DNA of 59,773 nucleotides from contig NZ_VLOG01000018.1 in the NCBI RefSeq assembly GCF_007655305.1, forward strand, positions 5,432 to 65,204, written 5' to 3'. Made by a program: the position numbers and the translations under genes. The DNA is from Algoriphagus algorifonticola (GTDB lineage: Bacteria > Bacteroidota > Bacteroidia > Cytophagales > Cyclobacteriaceae). Below the pieces are notes generated by a model, which had not been told where the DNA came from, searched no databases, and was given only the letters and a program-made list of their open reading frames with translations. Below are positions 1 to 6,197 of the stretch, piece after piece (position 1 is the stretch's first letter; every line of letters begins with the position of its first letter).

Positions 1-57
1 CCCGATAAATCGGGGTAGGGCATTCCATCTGACCTCTAAAAATCAAAATATAAACAG
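1..57 (+). repeat. Truncated copy A of dispersed start-codon leader repeat
   Basis: This is the 3' part of a repeat also found at 3674-3800 (minus), 41551-41671 and 46917-47003. Visible here are the CCCGATAAATCGGGG hairpin, the right inverted-repeat arm GGGCATTCCATCTG and the A-rich tail ending AAACAG just before ATG (58-60). In this copy the ATG opens only ATG AAA AAT AAG TGA, so no gene follows directly; oxyR starts 81 bases later. The left half lies outside the window. Confidence 0.75.
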
Positions 58-141
58 ATGAAAAATAAGTGATAGATGATTTTTTGAGTTGGCTGAACTC
101 TTGAGCCTTTTTCTATATTAGTAAAGAAAGTATTTTTGACT

Positions 142-1074
142 ATGACCATTCAACAACTCGAATACCTAATAGCTGTGGATAAACACAGGCATTTTGGCCA
201 GGCAGCTGAGTCTTGTTTTGTAACGCAGCCAACTTTGAGTGCTCAACTTTCCAAATTGGAAAACGAGCTTGGAGTTATACTTTTTGATAGAAGTAAAATG
301 CCTGTTATTCCTACTGAGATTGGAGTGCAGATTATCGCTCAGGCGAAAAAGGTGGTATCTGAAAGTAGAGGCGTTTTGGAGTTGGTGGCTCAGCTGAAGG
401 GTGATATTTCTGGTACTATCAAATTGGGAATTATTCCAACCCTAGCACCTTATCTTTTGTACCGATTTGTGAGGAGTTTTCTGGAGAAGTATCCCAATGT
501 CAAGTTGGATGTTCAGGAAATGGTTACCGAAGAGGTGGTTAAAAGACTGAAAAACGATGAACTGGACATGGGTATTATTGTGACACCACTCGGGGAGTCC
601 GGGATTGTGGAAAAACCCATGTTTTATGAAAAGTTCTATGCTTACCTATCCAAAAATCACCCTCTATTAGCACAAAAAGAAATAAAGGCCAACCAAATTA
701 AATCAGAGGAGCTCTGGATTATGCAGCAGGGGCATTGTTTCAGGGATCAGGTGATTAATTTTTGTGATCAGAGCACTAGCGGGCATCAAAATTTCCATTA
801 TGAGAGTGGATCCTTGGAAGGCTTAAAAAATATGGTCAATCGCTATCAGGGAATGACTCTGCTTCCGGAGTTGGCTACGTTTGAATTATCTGATGAGGAA
901 AAGTCAAGATTAAGACCATTTGAGGGACTCCCACCGACTAGGGAAGTGAGTATTATTCTAAATAGAAGTTTTTTGAAACAAAAACTGGTGGAACTGCTGT
1001 ACAATGAAATAACAGAGGCCATCCCACAAGAGATGACCTCAAAGGCCCATGGCAAGATCGTCCGTTTTAAGTAA
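142..1074 (+). CDS. oxyR: Hydrogen-peroxide-responsive LysR-type regulator OxyR
   Basis: LysR-family activator of peroxide-defence genes; in the family, peroxide forms a disulfide between two cysteines and switches DNA binding. The protein is 310 aa. The N-terminal winged helix (about 1-60) has the typical TQPTLSAQLSKLE recognition region, and a substrate-binding-like domain follows from about residue 90. Counted from the ATG at 142, the redox cysteines in GHCFRDQVINFC fall at 199 and 208, the same numbers as in E. coli OxyR. I chose the ATG at 142; a longer reading would need TTG at 136. The stop abuts the stop of the convergent NlpE-like gene with no gap. Targets such as catalase or ahpC are not adjacent; sodA is far away at 38.3 kb. 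Confidence 0.93.
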   Translation: MTIQQLEYLIAVDKHRHFGQAAESCFVTQPTLSAQLSKLENELGVILFDRSKMPVIPTEIGVQIIAQAKKVVSESRGVLELVAQLKGDISGTIKLGIIPTLAPYLLYRFVRSFLEKYPNVKLDVQEMVTEEVVKRLKNDELDMGIIVTPLGESGIVEKPMFYEKFYAYLSKNHPLLAQKEIKANQIKSEELWIMQQGHCFRDQVINFCDQSTSGHQNFHYESGSLEGLKNMVNRYQGMTLLPELATFELSDEEKSRLRPFEGLPPTREVSIILNRSFLKQKLVELLYNEITEAIPQEMTSKAHGKIVRFK

Positions 1075-1563
1075 TTATTCTTTCTTCAGAATATACCTTT
1101 GAGCAAGATCGCCCTTGATGACATTTCCCTCATTGTCCAAATGCCAAATTTTGCCTTCTCCTACCTTGTATCTTCTTGAAGCTTCCCCTAATCCTGCAAG
1201 TGTGATTTCGCTTCCTTTTTCATCCCAAACAAATGGGCCTGTGTAAGACTCTTCCAATGCATCATTTTTCCCCAAATAGGACGCTTTGTATTCATAAGTC
1301 CCATTGGCAGAAAGTGTGATTTTGGTTTCTATTCCTTCGCAGTTTGCACAGGGTAAAATACCCCTGTAGGTTCCTTCCCAATCTAAAGAGTTTTGAGAGT
1401 TATCTCCTGATTCAATAGGTATTTCTATTGCATCTGGAAAATCTCCCATAGCTACTTGCCCCGTTTCATCTTCTGATTCAGAATCAGAGAACTCCTTTTT
1501 TTCTTGTTTTCCACAGGAAATTAGACCCAAAAAAATGAGTGGTAGGACTAGTTTTTTATACAT
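1075..1563 (-). CDS. NlpE-like copper-resistance/envelope-stress lipoprotein
   Basis: Predicted lipoprotein of 162 aa with a signal peptide and lipobox ending LISC (Cys17), followed by an acidic linker (about 20-55). Residues 60-160 match the NlpE N-terminal beta-barrel pattern: WEGTYRGILPCANCEGIET with a CxxC pair at Cys72/Cys75, then LSANGTY. In E. coli NlpE senses surface contact and copper stress, but the Cpx partner is not seen here. In Bacteroidota such proteins are usually short single-domain lipoproteins of unproven role. It is transcribed toward oxyR, and the two stop codons are directly adjacent. Confidence 0.8.
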   Translation of the reverse strand: MYKKLVLPLIFLGLISCGKQEKKEFSDSESEDETGQVAMGDFPDAIEIPIESGDNSQNSLDWEGTYRGILPCANCEGIETKITLSANGTYEYKASYLGKNDALEESYTGPFVWDEKGSEITLAGLGEASRRYKVGEGKIWHLDNEGNVIKGDLAQRYILKKE

Positions 1564-1665
1564 AGTTTCATCGTTGAAAGTGATTGGGTAATATGAAAAT
1601 TTCTACAAATTTTCTAAATAAGCACCCGATGCTATTCCCTGGAATGGCTTTTTAATTGCTAAAAT

Positions 1666-2271
1666 TTATTCCGCTGAGAGGGATTTGCTCCTGCTTCCAT
1701 ACCCAACAACCAGTATAGTTGTCAATTGCTTGCTTTCAAGTAGCTCAGCTTGTTTTTTGTCCAAGTCAGCAAGAATCGAGTTACCCATATTTTCATAGAA
1801 TGCTGCTCTTTCTTTATAATAATTTACGAAATAAGGGTTTTCGGCAATTTTTCTGTTCAGCCTTTCAAGAACACGGGCTGCAGACTCTGATCTTTCTGGG
1901 ATATAAAAGCCGGTTTTTTCCGTTCCCGCTAATTTAAATTGAACCGTCAGTAAATATTCCTGCCCAAAGTATTCAGGACCTACCAAAGCAGGGCCACCTT
2001 GAGCAATTAATTTGTCAAAGGTTCTTGTTACCTCCTCTTCAAGCATTTTGTTTCCTGCTACTAGCATTGGGCTTTGTTTCAATTTTCCACTTTCATCAAA
2101 TTGAATAACAAATGTTACTGGCCCCTCAATGCGCTCCGACCTCAGTTCACTACCATATTGGAGATTTTTGGACATGAATTTATTAAACTCCTGGGTTCCT
2201 TCTGAATTTTGTGCCATGCTCCCTAATGAAAAATTCAAGAGAAAAATGGATAAAATAAGTAGCTTTTTCAT
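1666..2271 (-). CDS. Secreted protein with TonB C-terminal-like domain (paralogue 1)
   Basis: Protein of 201 aa with a cleavable signal peptide (about 1-20, ending SMAQ). Residues about 25-115 resemble the TonB C-terminal fold: GPVTFVIQFDESGKL followed by an LEEEVTRTF helix. There is no proline-rich span or N-terminal anchor typical of a true TonB. The C-terminal third is helical with no clear motif. It has the same layout as the next gene (2447-3082), so the two look like an old tandem duplication. A periplasmic or outer-membrane role is inferred from the signal peptide only; no energy-transducing function can be claimed. Confidence 0.65.
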   Translation of the reverse strand: MKKLLILSIFLLNFSLGSMAQNSEGTQEFNKFMSKNLQYGSELRSERIEGPVTFVIQFDESGKLKQSPMLVAGNKMLEEEVTRTFDKLIAQGGPALVGPEYFGQEYLLTVQFKLAGTEKTGFYIPERSESAARVLERLNRKIAENPYFVNYYKERAAFYENMGNSILADLDKKQAELLESKQLTTILVVGYGSRSKSLSAE

Positions 2272-2446
2272 GTTAATTGAATTTGGTTGCGTATGAATTT
2301 AATAATCTAACGCAGCAAAACCTATTAAGTTAGTACCTGTATCAAAAAAATAATTAGGAAATTAAGATTTTTAGCTTTTTGCCAAATATTATTTTGATAC
2401 TTTCCATCACTTCCTGATTATTAGCGCCTTGAAAAGAACTTAACTC

Positions 2447-3082
2447 TTAAAAAGTCTGTCCGGAAATCTGTCGGGTGCTGGTAACTCCAAAAACCTTAAA
2501 AGACAGGGAAGAAATAATACTGCTTTCCAGATTTTGAGCTTTTAAAAGATCTGCTGTTGCCTCTTGTTCTTGTCCCAGTTGCCGGTGTATTTGGGAGCGA
2601 AACCTTAAAAATTCCTGGTCGAATGGATAGTCCTGAACCAATCTATTGACAATTTTAAATGCCTTCTCAGGTTTATTTTTTTGCACGTAGCGGATTGCAC
2701 GATTTTTATTTGATTCCTTTTCCTCGCTCAACATTTCAAAACTAAAAACTAGGAGATATTCCTGATTTAGATCTTTATCATCTACAATGATCGGATTCCA
2801 ATTTTTTTGAGCAGCCTCAAATCCTTTCAGAACTTCCTTATTGAAAAAAGCTTTGTCTTCCTGATCAAGGCGGTAACTATCGATTGCACCTGTAGAATCA
2901 AATTTCAAGGCCAAACTCACATAACCCCCGGTTTTACTTCTTAATGCTTCCCTTGGGAATCGCATTGATTGATAGAAGCCTCTCTCCCAAGCTCTTTTGG
3001 CTTCCAATTTTAGAAGAGCGTTGTCCTGTCCAAATGCCGAGGTCAAAGAGAAAAAAAGAAGAATTCCTAAAAGTTGTTTCAT
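2447..3082 (-). CDS. Secreted TonB-C-like protein with TPR-like tail (paralogue 2)
   Basis: Protein of 211 aa with a signal peptide (about 1-18, ending AFGQ). Residues 35-115 follow the TonB C-terminal pattern, with FPREALRSKTGGYVSLALKF close to the family's YPxxAxxxxxxGxV start. Residues about 125-185 look like one or two TPR helices (RAIRYVQKNKPEKAFKIVN and DQEFLRFRSQIHRQLGQEQE). It lies 175 bases upstream of its paralogue at 1666-2271 on the same strand and could be co-transcribed with it. Function unknown; possibly an envelope scaffold. Confidence 0.6.
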   Translation of the reverse strand: MKQLLGILLFFSLTSAFGQDNALLKLEAKRAWERGFYQSMRFPREALRSKTGGYVSLALKFDSTGAIDSYRLDQEDKAFFNKEVLKGFEAAQKNWNPIIVDDKDLNQEYLLVFSFEMLSEEKESNKNRAIRYVQKNKPEKAFKIVNRLVQDYPFDQEFLRFRSQIHRQLGQEQEATADLLKAQNLESSIISSLSFKVFGVTSTRQISGQTF

Positions 3083-3220
3083 TTCGAGAGATTTTACTGA
3101 TTCGCGATAATAAGAAGTTCAACTAAAAATAAAAAATGTGTAAAACTATTAATTCATTAGGGTCAAATGATCTCAGGAGACCATGGGGCCATGATGATCA
3201 TTTAATACTTTTATGGTTAG

Positions 3221-3673
3221 CTAAACACCAAACTGAGTAAGGTGATGATCCAAATGTTTGTAAAACAAATTATTCCATTCCTGAGCGGTCATGGGCCCGA
3301 AAGAAGGTGATTCTTTTCCTTCAAAATGATCTTCGCCGAATTTTTGAGTTTTCCGTAAATAAGTAATCAATTGATTCTTTTCTCTTTCAAAATCTCTTCT
3401 ATCTGAAATAATGAAAACAGGTGCTGTTCGGGCATTTCTAGGATAAGGTTTCTCATTGACCACCCCATTTTTCACAAAAGTTTTGAGCAAAAAGCGCATC
3501 AAAGCATTGGGTTTGGGATGCTTATCTGTGAAGGCCATTTCGTATGCAACCGCACAATGTGCCAGCATTTGATCAACTTTCATTTTACCCCATATTGGTT
3601 GAGTATCGGGATTTAATCGGTTGATTCGGTCGATTAGCTCTTCGGTAATTTCCGCTTTGAAAATGTTTTTCAT
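3221..3673 (-). CDS. DUF1569/DinB-like protein
   Basis: Protein of 150 aa matching the DUF1569 family, a four-helix DinB-like fold. Visible signatures are WGKMKVDQMLAHCAVAYEMA near the N-terminus, with His39 as a likely metal ligand, and MTAQEWNNLFYKHLDHHLTQF at the C-terminus, supplying further histidines. DinB-like proteins are metal-binding and some are thiol-dependent transferases; the substrate here is unknown. The start codon directly follows repeat copy B (3674-3800), so that repeat is its whole visible 5' leader. Confidence 0.8.
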   Translation of the reverse strand: MKNIFKAEITEELIDRINRLNPDTQPIWGKMKVDQMLAHCAVAYEMAFTDKHPKPNALMRFLLKTFVKNGVVNEKPYPRNARTAPVFIISDRRDFEREKNQLITYLRKTQKFGEDHFEGKESPSFGPMTAQEWNNLFYKHLDHHLTQFGV

Positions 3674-3800
3674 CTGTTTATAACTTGTTTTTTATAGATC
3701 AGATGGAATGCCCTACCCCGATTTATCGGGGCATCCTCCTCCCTATCCGCCGCGGCGGACGGGACAAGTTGTGTGAGATTTTTCCTTACCGGCATTTCAT
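3674..3800 (-). repeat. Start-codon leader repeat, copy B
   Basis: 127-base copy on the minus strand, ending at the start codon of the DUF1569 gene. The left end reads ATGAAATGCC (3800 leftwards) and the right inverted arm reads GGGCATTCCAT. Between them are a palindromic GC-rich insert (TCCGCCGCGGCGGA) and the hairpin CCCCGATAAATCGGGG. The 3' tail of about 30 bases is A-rich, ends AACAG and abuts ATG. Confidence 0.85.
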
Positions 3801-3869
3801 GTGCTGTTAGGGTCTGAATTTTAAGCAAGTAAATCAATTATTTTCTCTCTAAAAAAATAATTATAGAAT

Positions 3870-3886
3870 GGTTTATAAAATAAACC
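3870..3886. promoter_or_regulatory. Palindromic operator GTTTATAAAATAAAC, copy 1
   Basis: A perfect inverted repeat with a three-base centre, extended by G/C to 17 bases, 37 bases upstream of the membrane-protein gene at 3924. Nearly the same palindrome occurs at 4790-4806 before the third gene of the cluster. TATATTTG at 3891-3898 fits the Bacteroidota -7 consensus TAnnTTTG. Binding by the winged-helix protein encoded at 4486-4773 is an inference. Confidence 0.6.
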
Positions 3887-3923
3887 TATTTATATTTGTC
3901 TCGAAGATCAATTATCTGACACT

Positions 3924-4499
3924 ATGGAAAAACAACTTTCAGGTTCTGAATCGCTCCGGATTATAACGGAGATGATTTCAAATGCAAAAAGAGAAACAGC
4001 CGGGGACGGTGGGTTTCAAATGCTCTTATGGGGCTGGGTGATAGCCTTGTGTAATTTTGGCCATTATATACTATTTAATCTTGGCTATGAATATCCTTAT
4101 ATCGTATGGTTGTTAGTGGTGCCTGCTGCCTTTATCAGTTTCTGGAAGGGTATGCAACTATCAAGAAAAGCAAGGGTTAAATCTCATATTTCTGATGTGA
4201 TCAACCAGCTTTGGATTACGGTATTCGTGGGGATTATCATCATCCTGGCTTTTATGCCTATTATTTCCTTCAATCAAAACCCTATCATTTTGATTTTGGC
4301 GGGTATTGGAATGTTTGTAACAGGAGCTTTGATTAAAGCTAAAATCGTCAAAGGCGGAGGTCTATTATTGCTGGTTGCGGCAGTAATCAGTTTTATGTTG
4401 CCGGTTTCAGAACAGTATTTACTGTCCGGTTTTGCAATCCTTTTGGGTTATCTTGCACCCGGATATTACCTCAAAAAACAGTATCGTGAGCGAGTTTAA
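3924..4499 (+). CDS. Membrane protein, unknown, co-encoded with a winged-helix regulator
   Basis: Protein of 191 aa with about six predicted membrane segments (near residues 30-55, 60-75, 95-115, 118-138, 142-158 and 165-182) and a soluble N-terminal segment. I recognise no family beyond its layout, which resembles the small membrane proteins often paired with HTH_34-type regulators in Bacteroidota. Its last 14 bases overlap the GTG-started regulator gene, suggesting translational coupling. The palindromic operator at 3870-3886 lies just upstream, so the pair is probably auto-regulated. The protein may be the sensor or effector of that regulator. Confidence 0.7.
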   Translation: MEKQLSGSESLRIITEMISNAKRETAGDGGFQMLLWGWVIALCNFGHYILFNLGYEYPYIVWLLVVPAAFISFWKGMQLSRKARVKSHISDVINQLWITVFVGIIIILAFMPIISFNQNPIILILAGIGMFVTGALIKAKIVKGGGLLLLVAAVISFMLPVSEQYLLSGFAILLGYLAPGYYLKKQYRERV

Positions 4500-4773
4500 G
4501 CCATTAGATCCTCTATTACATTCACAGTTGCGGCTTGCAGTCATGTCCCTTCTTTTAAGTGTGGAAGAGGCGGAATTTACCTTTATCAAGGAAAAGACAG
4601 AATCCACTGCGGGAAATCTTTCTGTACAGTTGGATAAGTTGGAAAAGGCAGGCTATCTGGCGATCGAAAAATCATTTCGTGGCAAAAGACCTTTGACTAC
4701 CTGCAAGATTACTCAGAAAGGTGTGAAGGCCTTTGAGGCGTATGTGGAAAATCTTAAAAATTATATCAGCTAA
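4486..4773 (+). CDS. Winged-helix transcriptional regulator (HTH_34/MarR-like)
   Basis: Small DNA-binding protein of 95 aa from the GTG at 4486, reading VSEFKPLDPLLHSQLRLAVM; upstream ATG codons lie inside the preceding gene. It is a single winged helix: LLLSVEEAEFTFIKEKTEST as helices 2-3, NLSVQLDKLEKAGYLAIEKS as the recognition helix and start of the wing, and RPLTTCKITQKGVKAFEAYV as wing and last helix. This is typical of the PF13601-like group, which often controls its own operon. Two near-identical palindromes, at 3870 and 4790, flank the operon and are its likely sites. Confidence 0.85.
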   Translation: MSEFKPLDPLLHSQLRLAVMSLLLSVEEAEFTFIKEKTESTAGNLSVQLDKLEKAGYLAIEKSFRGKRPLTTCKITQKGVKAFEAYVENLKNYIS

Positions 4774-4789
4774 AAAAATTTCTTTATTC

Positions 4790-4806
4790 AGTTTATAATA
4801 TAAACC
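4790..4806. promoter_or_regulatory. Palindromic operator GTTTATAATATAAAC, copy 2
   Basis: A perfect inverted repeat (GTTTAT, AAT, ATAAAC) placed 10 bases before the start of the secreted-protein gene at 4816. It differs from copy 1 only in the three-base centre and outermost base. Its closeness to the start codon suggests that binding blocks transcription initiation. Confidence 0.6.
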
Positions 4807-4815
4807 AATTTACAA

Positions 4816-5337
4816 ATGAAAAATCTAACTCAAATTCTCAGCTTGATTTTACTTAGTCTAGGGATTTCAATTCATGCATTTGGACAGCAATATGAATTAA
4901 ATCCGGAAATTCAGGAAAAGATGAAGGCGCTTTCCTTTTTGGAAGGAAAATGGGAGGGGTCTGGATGGATGATCTCACAGGATCAAAATCGATATACCTT
5001 TGAACAAACAGAGGAAGTAAAATTCCAACTTAGTGGGACACATCTTCAGATAGAAGGAAAAGGAGTTTCGGACGGGAAGGTGATTCACCATGCTCTTGCC
5101 ATGATCAGCCCAAAAACGGGAGAAAATAAATTCGAATTTTCCTCCTACCTACAGAGTGGCCAAAAAGGAACTTTCAAGGCTGAAATGAAAGAAGGGAAAT
5201 TTTATTGGTTTCCAAATGAGCAAGTCAGATACATTATTACCCTCAATGAAAAAGGGCAGTGGTTTGAAATCGGTGAATATAATATGGGAGACCGTTGGAT
5301 TCAGTTTTTTGAGATGACCTTAGATAAGGTTGAGTAA
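4816..5337 (+). CDS. Secreted lipocalin-like protein (DUF1579-like)
   Basis: Protein of 173 aa with a signal peptide (about 1-23, ending HAFGQ). The mature part starts with a helix and then FLEGKWEGSGWM, the opening strand of lipocalin-like or nitrobindin-like barrels such as DUF1579, followed by alternating strands. The ligand is unknown. It lies 42 bases after the regulator gene with its own copy of the operator palindrome, so it is probably part of the same regulon. The assignment to DUF1579 is by pattern only. Confidence 0.65.
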   Translation: MKNLTQILSLILLSLGISIHAFGQQYELNPEIQEKMKALSFLEGKWEGSGWMISQDQNRYTFEQTEEVKFQLSGTHLQIEGKGVSDGKVIHHALAMISPKTGENKFEFSSYLQSGQKGTFKAEMKEGKFYWFPNEQVRYIITLNEKGQWFEIGEYNMGDRWIQFFEMTLDKVE

Positions 5338-5345
5338 AAAGATAT

Positions 5346-5484
5346 GAGGCTGTCTCATAAATAGCTCTAGTGTCAGCCTGAGCGCCTGCCTGACGGTAGG
5401 CAGGGAGTCGTAGGCCATTTATATCGTTGTGGCCTACATTTCGACTTCGCTCAATGTGACATATTGCACTTTTGAGACAGCCTC
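5346..5484. mobile_element. 139-bp non-coding element with 12-bp inverted ends
   Basis: The ends are perfect inverted repeats, GAGGCTGTCTCA (5346-5357) and TGAGACAGCCTC (5473-5484), a type seen at ends of Bacteroidota insertion sequences. Inside are nested hairpins: CCTGCCT...AGGCAGG and GTAGGCCA...TGGCCTAC. There is no ORF, so it would be a MITE moved by a transposase elsewhere. It fills the gap between two convergent genes. The T-run after 5484 could also let it act as a terminator. No clear target duplication is visible. Confidence 0.7.
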
Positions 5485-5488
5485 TTTT

Positions 5489-6193
5489 TTAAATAGTAAG
5501 CATTTCATTTTCAGGAGAAGAACTTGTATGGTTTACAATCTCTAATTCCTTTTCAGCTATTTCCGTTAATTTCTCCCTTTGAGCATAATAATTAATCAAT
5601 CTCCAAGTGAAAAAGTAGGCAAGGATATCTACCCCAAAGCTTACAATAAGTAGCTCAGTCATATGGATTAATTCATCTATATCTTCAGCCTGCATTTTCC
5701 ACAAAATTCTTCCCAAAATCATAGCAAGCAAGAAAAATGTCCACCACGGGGCAAGAATTTTATTGGCTTGAGTAGGAACAATCACCCCTGTCTTTTTTAA
5801 GTAGTTGGCGCTTTCCTCTATCATTTCTTTCATGATTACATAAGGCCTAAAGAGGTTTAAAATTGGAACAAACCAAGCACCGGCAGCCCAACCTTCAGAC
5901 AATTGGAGGTAATTGAACTTTTGGTGGAGATTGAAATAGGCTCTTCTATACCACATGATAAATAGGATCATAAAAGCGATATATAGTCCAATTAAAGTAA
6001 TCCCAAATAATTGATCAAAGTGATCAATCAACTCTGCATCCATTTGATAAAAATCCTCTCCTCTTTTAATTTTAAACAGAAAGTTTAATTTGAAAACATT
6101 AAAGCCTATTCCAATTACGGAAAAGAAAATATATAGTAGCGACACCCTTTTCGCCCAATCTGCACGACTAGCGTTTGATCTAAATTTTTTCAT
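5489..6193 (-). CDS. DUF4328 membrane protein
   Basis: Protein of 234 aa with four membrane segments near residues 15-35, 50-75, 150-170 and 180-200. The family signature WYRRAYFNLHQK and GWAAGAWFVPILNLFRPY is clear, followed by the amphipathic MKEMIEE helix. DUF4328 proteins are of unknown function. The gene starts 4 bases after the end of the DUF4139 gene on the same strand, so the two are probably co-transcribed. Confidence 0.85.
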   Translation of the reverse strand: MKKFRSNASRADWAKRVSLLYIFFSVIGIGFNVFKLNFLFKIKRGEDFYQMDAELIDHFDQLFGITLIGLYIAFMILFIMWYRRAYFNLHQKFNYLQLSEGWAAGAWFVPILNLFRPYVIMKEMIEESANYLKKTGVIVPTQANKILAPWWTFFLLAMILGRILWKMQAEDIDELIHMTELLIVSFGVDILAYFFTWRLINYYAQREKLTEIAEKELEIVNHTSSSPENEMLTI

Positions 6194-6197
6194 AAAA

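Noticed and set aside
131..138. TATTTTTG before oxyR as a -7 promoter box
   Set aside because: It is only three bases from the ATG at 142, too close to act as the promoter of a normal leadered transcript; no -33 box at the right spacing.
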